Origin: an uncultured Odoribacter sp.
GTDB taxonomy: Bacteria; Bacteroidota; Bacteroidia; Bacteroidales; Marinifilaceae
Direction of reading: 5' to 3'
Assembly (NCBI GenBank): GCA_900541415.1
Contig: UQJP01000044.1
Location: 1 to 18,526, forward strand
DNA: 18,526 nt
The notes beneath the pieces were generated by a model. That model had not been told where the DNA came from, did not search any database, and was given only the letters and a program-made list of their open reading frames with translations. A program made the position numbers and the translations under genes. Every line of letters starts with the position of its first letter. Positions within the stretch are counted from its first letter, which is position 1. Shown here piece after piece: positions 1-8,468 of this stretch.

Positions 1-2
1 CC

Positions 3-2297
3 GGTCGTCGAAAGTGGGTGGTGGGCGGCACGCTAAAAGCCGATACCGTGAATCGCACATTGGATGTGAAGTTGAAATACGGCATTCATATTCCCACGCT
101 AAAGACTTTGTTAGACCTTGTTCCCGATACGATTCTGCGAAAAACGGATGATGTGGAAGTGCGGGGAGAAGTGCTTTGCCGGGGTGAGGTGAACGGGCTT
201 TACGGGAAAAAGAATATTCCCCTGATTACTTCGCAGTTTAAGATTACCGGAGGATATATAAAATATCCGGGTATGCCTTCCCAGATCGATTCGCTGAATA
301 TGGATTTCGATGCTTTCGTCGATTTACAGAAGGAGCAGCCCTCTTATTTGCGGATGAAGCATTTTTGTGTGAAAGGCGGAGGAATGGATGTCGATGTCAC
401 AGGTGATGTGGACGATTTGATTGAGGCTCCGGTGGTGAAAGCTCAAATAAAGGCCTTGGTAAATTTTACCGATCTGACCAAAATATTTCCTTTGGCTGAC
501 GGGATTACCTGCGCCGGGGATATGGATATGTCGCTCAAGACCCACATTCTGGTTTCCGATGTATTGGAAGCTAACTACGGGAAATTGAGGGTAGGCGGCT
601 GGTTCCGAATGAAAAATGTGGATATTTTTATTCCTAAGGATAGTATCGTGCTGAACATGAAGAATGCCGGGATTGTTTTTTCCACGAATCGGAAAAATGA
701 CAAGACATTACAAAAGACCGATTTACTGAATGGTATTGTCGGTTATTCGGGATTGGATGTGAATGTGAAAGGGAGAGTCCGGTTGAGAATGGATACAACT
801 TACCTGACTTTACGCACTTCGCCGTTGAAAGATACGACGGCGGTGGCTTCTATGAGTTCTACCCTGCATTTGGGAAAAATGGTGTTTATCGTGCGCGATA
901 CTTTGCTGGTAGGGTTGAAGAGTGCCCAGATCAGTGCAGCCCTGTCACCTTCGAAACGGGATAAAAAAATACCCCGGATCAATGCTGAAGCCAGTGTCGA
1001 TAGTTTAAGGTTGAGAGCTATGGGCAACCGTTTAAGCCTGGCGAAGGCCAATGTGCAGATAGAAGCAGTCAGAAGCCGGAGGAACAAAAATATCTGGTTG
1101 CCGACGGGAGATGTTGATTTCCGGGGGTTGCGTGCCTATACGCCTTATTTCCCGCTGCGCATGCGTATGCCCGGAACGAAAGTTCATTTCGACCGGAACG
1201 AGATTTTGCTGGATTCCGCCGTTTTGCAGTTGGGGCGTTCCAATATGAAGCTGACGGGAAATGTGTCTAATTTAATCAGTTCTTTCTTTAAGAAAGAGGA
1301 TTTGAAGGCGCAGTTGATCGTTACTTCGAAGATGATAGATTGCAATCAGGTGATGAGGGCATTGGATGCAGGTACGGCTTATATGGCGAAGGTGAAAGCC
1401 GGATTCCGGGATACCATAAGCCAGGAAGAGGAAGATATAGAGGATGTTCCGGTGCTGAACGATTCAATTGTGTATGAAGGGAATAATTCCCTGTTTATTG
1501 TCCCCAAAGGTATCGATTTCACTTTCCAGACCGATATTGATAAAATTCTGTTCGGTAAACTTGAAATGGATAGTGTGCACGGGGAGGTGACGATGCGTAA
1601 TCAGTGTATCCGGCTGGAAGACCTTGAATTGCGTTCTTCGGCGGCAAACATGAGCACTTCTGCCGTTTACAAGGCTACCGACACGATAAAAGCTTATTCC
1701 GGATTTGCCTTGCAGATGCACGATATTCGTATCGACAGTCTGGTGCATTTGATTCCTTCGCTGGACACTTTGTTCCCCATGTTGCGTTCTTTTCAGGGCG
1801 TTGTGGATTTCCATATCGCTGCGGATGCCTGGCTCGATTCAACTATGATGATCGACCTGCCTACTTTGCGGGCGGCTGCTTATCTGGATGGAAAGGATTT
1901 GGTGCTGATGGACGGGGAGACATTTGCTGAAATTTCTAAAATGTTGATGTTTAAGAATAAGAAGCGTAATTTAATCGATAGTATATCGGTGGATTTGGCT
2001 GTCAAAGACGGTACGGTGAATATTTACCCGTTCCTGGTGGAGATCGACCGTTATAAGGCGGCGGTAGGCGGAGAGCATAATATCGATATGACTTTTAAAT
2101 ATCATATTTCTATTTTGAAATCTCCTTTACCTTTCCGGGCCGGTGTGGATATTTCCGGTAACCTGGATAAAATGAAGTTTAAAATTACCAAAGCAAAATA
2201 TAAAGACTTGTTTATTCCTTCCCGGCGGGCGAAAGTGGATAGCACGCAGTTGAGCCTGAAATCCCGGATACGGGAGTTATTGAGAGGGGAGAAATAA
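3..2297 (+). CDS. AsmA-like envelope protein, 3' part (5' end outside window)
   Basis: This reading frame is open to the left edge, so the gene starts upstream; the GTG at 18 is not a true start. At least 764 residues are present. The stretch is dominated by alternating beta-strand-like segments. The last 200 residues carry the Bacteroidetes AsmA C-terminal signature: a DGTVNIYPFLVEIDRY segment, then GGEHNIDMTFKYHIS, then LKSPLPFRAGVDISGN, ending in KITKAKYKD. AsmA/TamB-type proteins are inner-membrane-anchored, periplasm-spanning beta-groove proteins linked to phospholipid traffic and outer-membrane homeostasis. The N-terminal anchor is not visible here. A terminator follows 14 bases after the stop, so this is the last gene of its transcript. 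The family call is by recognition of the C-terminal pattern; the specific cargo or partner cannot be inferred. Confidence 0.85.
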   Translation, partial: GRRKWVVGGTLKADTVNRTLDVKLKYGIHIPTLKTLLDLVPDTILRKTDDVEVRGEVLCRGEVNGLYGKKNIPLITSQFKITGGYIKYPGMPSQIDSLNMDFDAFVDLQKEQPSYLRMKHFCVKGGGMDVDVTGDVDDLIEAPVVKAQIKALVNFTDLTKIFPLADGITCAGDMDMSLKTHILVSDVLEANYGKLRVGGWFRMKNVDIFIPKDSIVLNMKNAGIVFSTNRKNDKTLQKTDLLNGIVGYSGLDVNVKGRVRLRMDTTYLTLRTSPLKDTTAVASMSSTLHLGKMVFIVRDTLLVGLKSAQISAALSPSKRDKKIPRINAEASVDSLRLRAMGNRLSLAKANVQIEAVRSRRNKNIWLPTGDVDFRGLRAYTPYFPLRMRMPGTKVHFDRNEILLDSAVLQLGRSNMKLTGNVSNLISSFFKKEDLKAQLIVTSKMIDCNQVMRALDAGTAYMAKVKAGFRDTISQEEEDIEDVPVLNDSIVYEGNNSLFIVPKGIDFTFQTDIDKILFGKLEMDSVHGEVTMRNQCIRLEDLELRSSAANMSTSAVYKATDTIKAYSGFALQMHDIRIDSLVHLIPSLDTLFPMLRSFQGVVDFHIAADAWLDSTMMIDLPTLRAAAYLDGKDLVLMDGETFAEISKMLMFKNKKRNLIDSISVDLAVKDGTVNIYPFLVEIDRYKAAVGGEHNIDMTFKYHISILKSPLPFRAGVDISGNLDKMKFKITKAKYKDLFIPSRRAKVDSTQLSLKSRIRELLRGEK

Positions 2298-2310
2298 TCC
2301 GAAGATAAGT

Positions 2311-2349
2311 AAAACCGGGACTGGCGATAAGGTAGTCCCGGTTTTTTTT
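2311..2349 (+). terminator. Intrinsic terminator after the AsmA-like gene
   Basis: A perfect 9-bp stem, ACCGGGACT (2314-2322) with AGTCCCGGT (2334-2342), encloses an 11-base loop and runs into a stretch of T up to 2349. Four A residues precede the stem, so it may also stop transcripts on the opposite strand. Confidence 0.9.
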
Positions 2350-2461
2350 ATGGTTACCGATAACTGACGAAACGGATTGTATAAAGCAGGTGTTCCCTGC
2401 ACCATAGAAAACAATTTAGCTGAAGGCTGATTCAGAATGTGTTGAATCATGTTATAAATGT

Positions 2462-2492
2462 TTTGTTTTTTATAAAATAAAGACTATGTTTG
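2462..2492 (+). promoter_or_regulatory. Bacteroidetes-type promoter for the GH20 gene
   Basis: A -33 element TTTG (2462-2465) is separated by 19 bases from a perfect TAnnTTTG -7 element, TATGTTTG (2485-2492). The spacing and both boxes match the Bacteroides consensus. The ATG at 2507 lies only 14 bases beyond the -7 box, so the leader would be about 8 bases, unusually short. Confidence 0.7.
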
Positions 2493-2506
2493 TATAAAAT
2501 ATAAAT

Positions 2507-4672
2507 ATGTACAGAGCATATATTAAAATAATTTATATTATTATCGGTTTGCTGGCGGTATCTTCGGCGGTGACAGGGCAGAATTGGTCTTTACCTACTC
2601 CGGAAAGAGGAGCAAATGAAGCGTTTTTAATTCCTTATCCCGCAGAGGTGGTCCGGAAGGCCGGAAAAGTTCGCTTCTCGACATTGGATGCGGAATTAAA
2701 TAGTCCGGTCGCACGGGAATGTACCGACAGGATTATGGCCGAATTGGCTGATGTACGTAAATTTTGGCAGATGCCCGAACAGGCCGGAAAAAATGTATGC
2801 CGGGTAAAATTTGAACCTTTAGCCGGGGAGAAAGGGAAAGAAGGCTCGTATCATTTGTCTGTTTCTGCACGGGAATTTATTATCCGGGCGGATGGATATG
2901 CCGGATATTTTAATGCCTTGCAAACCGTGAGGCAGCTTGTCCGGACTGAAAAATCGGGCGGTTATCTGTTGCCTTGCATAGACATAAAGGATTCTCCTGC
3001 ATTTGATGTGCGGGGACTCATGTTGGATGTGGGACGGAATTACATGCCTATGGCTTTTATCAAAGATGTGGTCCGGAAGTTGTCATATTATAAGATTAAT
3101 GTTCTTCATTTGCACCTGACGGATGATCCGGGCTGGAGGGTGGAGATCAAAAGCCATCCGGAGCTTACGGATTCCACGTTTTTTTGGAAAACCAGACAGC
3201 CAGGTAAATACTATACTCTGCAGGAAATAAAAGATTTGTGTGCTTATTGCGCTTCCCTGAATATCAGGGTGATTCCGGAGGTCGATATGCCGGGACATAG
3301 TGCGTCCTTTACGAAAGCCGTCGGGGCGGATATGCAGACCGAACGGGGTATGGAGGTTTTAAAGGAAGCCCTGGACGAGATTATTCCTTTGTTTGAGGAT
3401 GAATGGTTTCATATCGGTTCGGACGAAGTGCATTTTAAGAATAAGGATTTCATGCCGGAAATGATCCGGTATATTCGGAGCAAAGGGAAAGAAGTGATGG
3501 TTTGGTATCCCGGTTATGCTCCCGATACCTCTGCTATACGGACATGCTGGGGAGAAAATGAAGCGGGTGCCCGGTTGGATAAATCCGCCCGGAATATCGA
3601 TTGTAACGGTTTTTATCTTGATTGGATGGATGCTCAGGGAGGCGTGTTACAAACTTTTTTCCAGCAGCCCTGTGAAGAGAAGGAAGGTAGTGAAAAAGCT
3701 TTAGGCTCGATATTTTGTGTATGGACGGACGGGGCTTTGAGCTCGGCGGAACGGGTATTGGAGCAATATCCTTTTTATCCTTGTGCCCTGACTTTTTCCG
3801 AACGGATTTGGAGAGGAAGCCATGAAAAGCGGAAGGATCTGATGGCTTGCTGTCCGGTACCCGGAACCGAAGCGGGAGAGGCTTTTGCCGAATTTGAAGA
3901 TCGTCTGGCCTACCACCGGGATCATTATTTCAAAGGAATCCCGTTCCCTTATGTAAAACAATCGAATATAAAATGGCGTTTGATCGGTCCGTTCGACCAT
4001 CACGGGAAGAACGACACTTCTTTTGAGCCGGAACAGGTGATCAAGGATGAATATGCCACCGGAGACTCTGTGCTGCGGTGGAATGAAAGCCCGGCTTACG
4101 GAGGTTTAATACAGATACGCAATCTTTACACAACATTCAATATGCATCGGGGTGTGTTCCGGCTGGGGCATTGGCCTACGGTGATGTCGTCCGTTGTCGG
4201 GAAGGGGGACGGCACGTGCTATGCTTTGGCATATATCCGCAGCCCCAAAGACCAGGAGGTACACCTGATGTTCGGATTGAACGGAATGTGGGGACATTCG
4301 GGTGGTTATCGCACTGCCCGTGCTCCTGAACAGGGGAGCTGGGATTTTAGTGGCGGGGATATTTGGCTGAATGGGGAACGGGTGGAGCCCCCGCATTGGA
4401 AATTCGAGAGTCTGCCCTGGACGGGATGGGGACGGGGGCGTATAGAAGTGCCTTTAACAGAGGAAGGTTATTTTTTCCGTCCTCCGGTGAAAATCAAACT
4501 GAAAAAAGGCGTGAACCAAATTCTTGTCCGCACAGTGTTCGGACATTGGAAGGGTGACGATGGACAGAGGAAATGGCAGTTTTGTTGCATTCCGGTGAAT
4601 TGGGACGGAGTGCATTACACAGAAGTGGAAAAATTAGAATACCTTGACTTTTATCCCTACGATAAAAAATAG
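2507..4672 (+). CDS. Secreted GH20 beta-N-acetylhexosaminidase
   Basis: 721 residues. An N-terminal signal peptide (hydrophobic core about residues 7-20, cleavage probably after AVTG or nearby) targets it to the periplasm or outer surface. Residues about 35-160 form the GH20 N-terminal alpha/beta domain. The catalytic barrel starts near DVRGLMLDVGRNYMP (167-181), with HLHLTDDPGWR (201-211) and the catalytic pair D306-E307 in HIGSDEVHF. The usual family motif is HxGGDE, so Ser305 replaces a Gly. FYLDWMD and a VWTDGALSS / FSERIWRG segment match the later substrate-binding strands. GH20 enzymes release terminal GlcNAc or GalNAc by substrate-assisted retention. About 230 further residues (about 485-721) form a C-terminal beta-rich region, probably an accessory carbohydrate-binding or structural domain, which I cannot assign. 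It is monocistronic with its own promoter. With the sulfatase downstream, host mucin or glycosaminoglycan is a reasonable but inferred substrate. Confidence 0.9.
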   Translation: MYRAYIKIIYIIIGLLAVSSAVTGQNWSLPTPERGANEAFLIPYPAEVVRKAGKVRFSTLDAELNSPVARECTDRIMAELADVRKFWQMPEQAGKNVCRVKFEPLAGEKGKEGSYHLSVSAREFIIRADGYAGYFNALQTVRQLVRTEKSGGYLLPCIDIKDSPAFDVRGLMLDVGRNYMPMAFIKDVVRKLSYYKINVLHLHLTDDPGWRVEIKSHPELTDSTFFWKTRQPGKYYTLQEIKDLCAYCASLNIRVIPEVDMPGHSASFTKAVGADMQTERGMEVLKEALDEIIPLFEDEWFHIGSDEVHFKNKDFMPEMIRYIRSKGKEVMVWYPGYAPDTSAIRTCWGENEAGARLDKSARNIDCNGFYLDWMDAQGGVLQTFFQQPCEEKEGSEKALGSIFCVWTDGALSSAERVLEQYPFYPCALTFSERIWRGSHEKRKDLMACCPVPGTEAGEAFAEFEDRLAYHRDHYFKGIPFPYVKQSNIKWRLIGPFDHHGKNDTSFEPEQVIKDEYATGDSVLRWNESPAYGGLIQIRNLYTTFNMHRGVFRLGHWPTVMSSVVGKGDGTCYALAYIRSPKDQEVHLMFGLNGMWGHSGGYRTARAPEQGSWDFSGGDIWLNGERVEPPHWKFESLPWTGWGRGRIEVPLTEEGYFFRPPVKIKLKKGVNQILVRTVFGHWKGDDGQRKWQFCCIPVNWDGVHYTEVEKLEYLDFYPYDKK

Positions 4673-4964
4673 TATTCATACAGGTCGGAGAAGAGTATTT
4701 TCCCGATTATCATTTAGTTGTGATAGGAAAAATGTTATCGATTGCTGTTTGCGTTCTGACTTATATGAAAACCTGGAATCGTTTAAAAATCGATCGGGAA
4801 TCTGAGCCCGGTTTTGTTCTTCTCTATGCGGGAAGAACGTCTTACCGATATTCCTGAGGAGGTATCAGCGACCGATAGATAAAGTTTTATATTTGCCTTA
4901 AAGCGGGCAAGGAGGCTTATACCCTCCTTTGAATTTATAGATTGCAGTCCGTCCCGTTTTCTGG

Positions 4965-6143
4965 TCAAACTCCCCGGACAGGTTGTGTAAATGTCTTTCT
5001 TTTCCCACATACCAACAGCATGGCTATGGCAGAGCTTGTTACCATGATAATGGCTGTGGAATGGAGGATATTTCCTACTCCTACTAGGGGTGAAACGATT
5101 CCTCCGGCCAGGAAACTGACCGCGCCGAAAATAGCCGAGGCCGCTCCGGCATTCTGGCGTTCGGTATCCAAAGCGAGGGCGGTGGAGGTCGGCAGAACGA
5201 GCCCTCCGAAAACCAATGTCAGGAAAAGGGCTATTTCGAAGTAAAGAATCGGTAATTCAAACCAAAGGGTTAGCCCTGTGAATATGGAAAGGACGAAAGA
5301 CCCCGCCACTCCGGTAGCAACTCCTTGTCGGATATTCCGAAACCAACTGGCAGAGGTTGTTCCGATGATCAGCGCTATAGCATTTATGGCAAAGCAAAGG
5401 CTGTAGGACAGTGGCGAAAGTTCATAGTGTTCCTGAAGGATGAAAGGGGAGGAAGAGATATAGGCAAAAATTGTTCCGAAGGTAAATGCCTGTATCAGTA
5501 CATATCCCATAAACTCGCGTTTGACCAAAAGAGGGAGGAAGTTACGGAAAGAGGAAAAAGCCGGAACTGTAATGCGGCGTTCTGCCGGTAAAGATTCTTT
5601 TAATCTTCCGCAGAGCAGGATTAAGATCGCTCCTAAGAATAACAGAAACGTGAAGATTCCTACCCAGTTGGTGAATTTTAGCATAATTCCGCCGCCCACC
5701 GGAGCAAGAATGGGTGCCAGGCCGTTTACTGCCGAAATCATGGCGAATGCCCTGGCCAATTCTTTCCCGGTATAACAATCGGTGGCTACCGATCGGGAAA
5801 TTACAATGCCTCCGGCTCCGGCAATTCCCTGTAAGAACCGGAAAAAAATAAAAGCACCGATATTCCAGGCAAAGATGCAGGCAACGGTAGAAAGAATGAA
5901 AAGCCATAATGAAATCATAAGCGGTAGTTTACGGCCGTATTTATCGCTAAGAGGCCCGATAATGATCTGTCCGAACCCCAGTCCCAGCATTGCCGTGGTG
6001 ATTCCCAGTTGCACCATAGGAGCTGTGGTGTTGAAATAAACGGTCATGGACGGCAGGCCAGGCAAATACATATCGGTGACGAAAGGTCCGAAAGCCGACA
6101 GAAGCCCTAATAAAACGAGTAAAAATGTTTTTGAATTCTGCAT
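4965..6143 (-). CDS. MFS multidrug exporter, Bcr/CflA family
   Basis: 392 residues, the normal length for Bcr/CflA drug:H+ antiporters of the inner membrane (DHA1 group, 12 helices). The N-terminus carries the family pattern FGPFVTDMYLPGLPSM (about 19-34) in helix 1, followed by the MFS loop signature GPLSDKYGRKLPL. Later hydrophobic segments continue to the C-terminus, including FGAVSFLAGGIVSPLVGVG. Family members export chloramphenicol, bicyclomycin, sulfonamides or other small molecules; the substrate here is unknown. It is transcribed divergently from an AraC-family regulator 67 bases away, a common arrangement for a regulator controlling its neighbouring exporter. It converges on the GH20 gene, and I see only weak hairpins between the two stop codons. 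Confidence 0.88.
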   Translation of the reverse strand: MQNSKTFLLVLLGLLSAFGPFVTDMYLPGLPSMTVYFNTTAPMVQLGITTAMLGLGFGQIIIGPLSDKYGRKLPLMISLWLFILSTVACIFAWNIGAFIFFRFLQGIAGAGGIVISRSVATDCYTGKELARAFAMISAVNGLAPILAPVGGGIMLKFTNWVGIFTFLLFLGAILILLCGRLKESLPAERRITVPAFSSFRNFLPLLVKREFMGYVLIQAFTFGTIFAYISSSPFILQEHYELSPLSYSLCFAINAIALIIGTTSASWFRNIRQGVATGVAGSFVLSIFTGLTLWFELPILYFEIALFLTLVFGGLVLPTSTALALDTERQNAGAASAIFGAVSFLAGGIVSPLVGVGNILHSTAIIMVTSSAIAMLLVCGKRKTFTQPVRGV

Positions 6144-6167
6144 ATCTTTCTAAATAAAATTACAGAA

Positions 6168-6198
6168 CAAAGTTCCTTTATTTTTTTTATTTCTGAAA
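6168..6198 (-). promoter_or_regulatory. Putative promoter of the MFS exporter
   Basis: On the minus strand a -33-like TTTC (6195-6198) is followed after 19 bases by GAACTTTG (6168-6175), one mismatch from TAnnTTTG. This places transcription initiation about 15-20 bases before the ATG at 6143. A short palindrome GAAC-AAA-GTTC (6165-6175) overlaps the -7 box and could be an operator. Confidence 0.45.
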
Positions 6199-6210
6199 GT
6201 TTCATTCTCT

Positions 6211-7149
6211 ATGCAATTGGTTTTATTTGAAAATAAATTCTATCTTTACCCGGTGCAAAACAATACCTTTCAAAATACCAATGAATTCACCCTCCCTTTG
6301 GATACTCAGTCCGTCCAGAAGAATGGTATTGTTTCATTTGTGCTGACCGGAGAGCAGATTTCCGGGAATTATTCTTTGTGTAGCGGGGTTTTCGTTTATC
6401 TTTTGATAGAAGCGGGGAAAGGGCAGGTATCTATTTCCGGGAAAAAATATCCGTTAAAGCCTTTGACTTTGGTTATCCTGTCCCCGGAATATCTGGGACA
6501 GCTTTCCGAGATCAGTCCTGATTCCCAAATTGATGTATTGTTCGTTACTAAAACTTTTTTAGACACTTTGCCCGCTTCCGATAAGATGTATAGGCACATT
6601 ACGAAGGTACTCTTGCAGCAGCGACAGGTAAATCTTCTGGCCAAACAACAATTTTTGGTTTTATCTGAAACTGTAAAAATCATTCAGAAAAAACTGGGAT
6701 TAACCACTCACTATTTAAAACGTGAAATGGTTCAAAACGCTTTGGCGGCATTTCTGCTTGAGATCAGTAATATCTGGATAGAAAACCATTGGGATATGCT
6801 TCATGAGCCTCATCAGATTCATTATGAGTATATTCTGAAAAGTTTTTTCAATTCCCTGATGCAGAATTACCGGAGGGAACACCTGGTGTCTTTCTATGCC
6901 GATCAACTGAGTATTACTCCCCAATACCTGTCTTTGATTATTAAAGACCTGACAGGACGAACCCCCAGCCAGTTTATTTTTGAAAGGTTGTATTGTGAAG
7001 CCCGTGCTTTGCTGGATAGTCCAGACTTATCGATCAAAGAAATAGCCGAGCAATTGTATTTTTCAGACCAGTCTGCATTTGGTAAGTTTTTTAAAAAACG
7101 TTCCGGAATTTCTCCCGTCGATTTCCGGAAAAAGCGTCAGGTTCGCTGA
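6211..7149 (+). CDS. AraC-family transcriptional regulator
   Basis: 312 residues. The N-terminal 200 residues are a cupin-like ligand-binding region (for example a GQVSISGKKYPLKPLTLVILS stretch near residues 71-91) and the last 90 are the AraC/XylS DNA-binding domain. The first helix-turn-helix is about residues 230-248 (YADQLSITPQYLSLIIKD) and the second about 275-297 (IKEIAEQLYFSDQSAFGKFF), ending in the family signature SGISPVDFRKKR. The gene is divergent from the MFS exporter and probably controls it; that link rests on position only. The start is uncertain: the ATG at 6211 has no clear ribosome-binding site, and a promoter-like ATTG-N21-TATCTTTA lies inside the first 13 codons, leaving open a shorter protein from a non-ATG codon such as the in-frame GTG at 6253. 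Confidence 0.85.
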   Translation: MQLVLFENKFYLYPVQNNTFQNTNEFTLPLDTQSVQKNGIVSFVLTGEQISGNYSLCSGVFVYLLIEAGKGQVSISGKKYPLKPLTLVILSPEYLGQLSEISPDSQIDVLFVTKTFLDTLPASDKMYRHITKVLLQQRQVNLLAKQQFLVLSETVKIIQKKLGLTTHYLKREMVQNALAAFLLEISNIWIENHWDMLHEPHQIHYEYILKSFFNSLMQNYRREHLVSFYADQLSITPQYLSLIIKDLTGRTPSQFIFERLYCEARALLDSPDLSIKEIAEQLYFSDQSAFGKFFKKRSGISPVDFRKKRQVR

Positions 7150-7261
7150 GGGAGAGGGGCATATCGTCGTGTCCCGCTTGGAATGGAATACAGTGGGTAT
7201 GGCTTGATTGGCCGGAAGAATTATTTTTATTTTGAGCAGAACACATTTTCCTGAAAAGCCC

Positions 7262-7269
7262 TAATTTTG
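7262..7269 (+). promoter_or_regulatory. -7 element upstream of the EamA transporter
   Basis: TAATTTTG matches the TAnnTTTG consensus exactly. No TTTG is found at the usual 19-21 base distance upstream, so the promoter is incomplete. It argues against translation starting at 7267. Confidence 0.4.
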
Positions 7270-7281
7270 CCCTGTTTTCAA

Positions 7282-8232
7282 ATGGATATGTCTATGATGA
7301 ATCAGGAATTGAAGGGGCATGGGGCTATGCTGGGTGCAGAGATCATGTGGGGGGTAATGGCTCCGGTTTCAAAAATCGTATTGGCGAGTGCTGTAACACC
7401 TTTGCTTATGACCAATTGCCGGGTGTTGGGGGCGGCATGCCTGTTCTGGATAGCTTCCCTTTTTACAAAACGGGAACATGTGGGACATCATGACCTGCTA
7501 TTACTTTTTTTTGCATCCTTGTTGGGAATTATATTTAATCAGGGGTTGTTTATGTTTGGACTGAGCCTGACTTCACCAATCAACGCTTCTATCATTACGA
7601 CCAGCTCTCCCATTATAACAATGATTGTGGCCGCTCTTTTCCTGCATGAACCGGTTACCAAAAGTAAGCTATTGGGAGTTTTTCTCGGTGCGATCGGTGC
7701 TTTTGTTTTGATTGTAAGCGGACAGCACGGGGGTGCGCAGGGCGGTAACGTGTGGGGGGATATTCTTTGTTTGCTTGCCCAGTTGAGTTTCTCGTTATAC
7801 CTGGTATTTTATAAAGGATTGACTTCCCGTTATTCCTCTGTAACCTTGATGAAATGGATGTTTACCTATTCTTCCATTTGCCTGATCCCGTTTTCTTATA
7901 ATGAAATTATAGCAGCGGATTGGGCATCGTTAAGCAGACAAGTTATTGGGGGACTTGTTTTAATTGTTTTTTGTGCCACATTTATCAGTTACCTGCTTAT
8001 CCCGATCGGGCAGAGGTATTTGCGCCCTACTTTGACAAGTATGTATAATTACGTACAGCCGATCGTGGCTTCCATTGTGGCGGTTTGCTGGGGTATGGAC
8101 AATTTTAACCTATTGAAGATCATTGCTGTGGTTTTGGTTTTTACGGGAGTGTTCTTTGTTACGAAAAGCCCTGGCCGGGAAGAGGTAGAAGCTTATGAAA
8201 AAGCCAAAAAACAGAACGAACAGCCATATTAA
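7282..8232 (+). CDS. DMT-superfamily transporter, EamA family
   Basis: About 316 residues with ten hydrophobic segments in two EamA repeats. The first repeat starts at LGAEIMWGVMAPVSK and includes LTSPINASIITTSSPIITM; the second starts around GDILCLLAQLSFSLYLVFYK and includes SMYNYVQPIVASIVAV, the typical conserved final-helix pattern. EamA proteins are inner-membrane exporters or permeases for amino acids, nucleotides or other metabolites; the substrate cannot be predicted. The open frame reaches a TTG at 7267, but that codon lies inside a perfect TAnnTTTG promoter element, so I use the first ATG at 7282. ATGs at 7288, 7294 and 7297 are equally possible and would give a more normal leader. 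The gene is in the same direction as the AraC gene, 132 bases downstream, and probably has its own promoter. Confidence 0.85.
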   Translation: MDMSMMNQELKGHGAMLGAEIMWGVMAPVSKIVLASAVTPLLMTNCRVLGAACLFWIASLFTKREHVGHHDLLLLFFASLLGIIFNQGLFMFGLSLTSPINASIITTSSPIITMIVAALFLHEPVTKSKLLGVFLGAIGAFVLIVSGQHGGAQGGNVWGDILCLLAQLSFSLYLVFYKGLTSRYSSVTLMKWMFTYSSICLIPFSYNEIIAADWASLSRQVIGGLVLIVFCATFISYLLIPIGQRYLRPTLTSMYNYVQPIVASIVAVCWGMDNFNLLKIIAVVLVFTGVFFVTKSPGREEVEAYEKAKKQNEQPY

Positions 8233-8401
8233 ATTCACCCATCCGGCATGGGAACTAAAAAGTAATAAGCTTTTATTTTTTATCGTTCTAATCGGGAAAC
8301 CTGAATCGGATTATAGAGTTGAGGGGGGCCGAAGCGGAAAATTATGTCTTGTTTATGAGATTTTTTTATAACTTTTGGGAAAAACCGATATTTTTTAATA
8401 A

Positions 8402-8432
8402 TTTGTCCAACCATTGATTTCGTGTAATTTTT
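8402..8432 (+). promoter_or_regulatory. Putative promoter of the sulfatase gene
   Basis: TTTG (8402-8405), a 19-base spacer, then TAATTTTT (8425-8432), one mismatch from TAnnTTTG. The start codon lies 37 bases beyond it. A second, weaker candidate (TTTG at 8374-8377, N20, ATAATTTG) sits just upstream. Confidence 0.45.
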
Positions 8433-8468
8433 TTATCAGCTTTACTTAGAAGCCTAATACCCAATTGT

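Noticed and set aside
18..20. GTG as the start codon of the left-edge gene
   Set aside because: The frame is open to base 3 and the protein has no signal or anchor at this point; the true start is outside the window.
4909..4929. AAGGAGG/CCTCCTT hairpin as the MFS terminator
   Set aside because: Seven base pairs but no T run on the minus strand; too weak to list as a terminator. A second weak hairpin at 4795-4810 has only four pairs.
4783..5010. 75-residue minus-strand open frame between GH20 and the MFS gene
   Set aside because: It overlaps the 3' end of the MFS gene in another frame and has no recognisable pattern or start context.
7267..7281. TTG start for the EamA transporter
   Set aside because: The codon lies in a TAnnTTTG promoter box, so it should not be translated.
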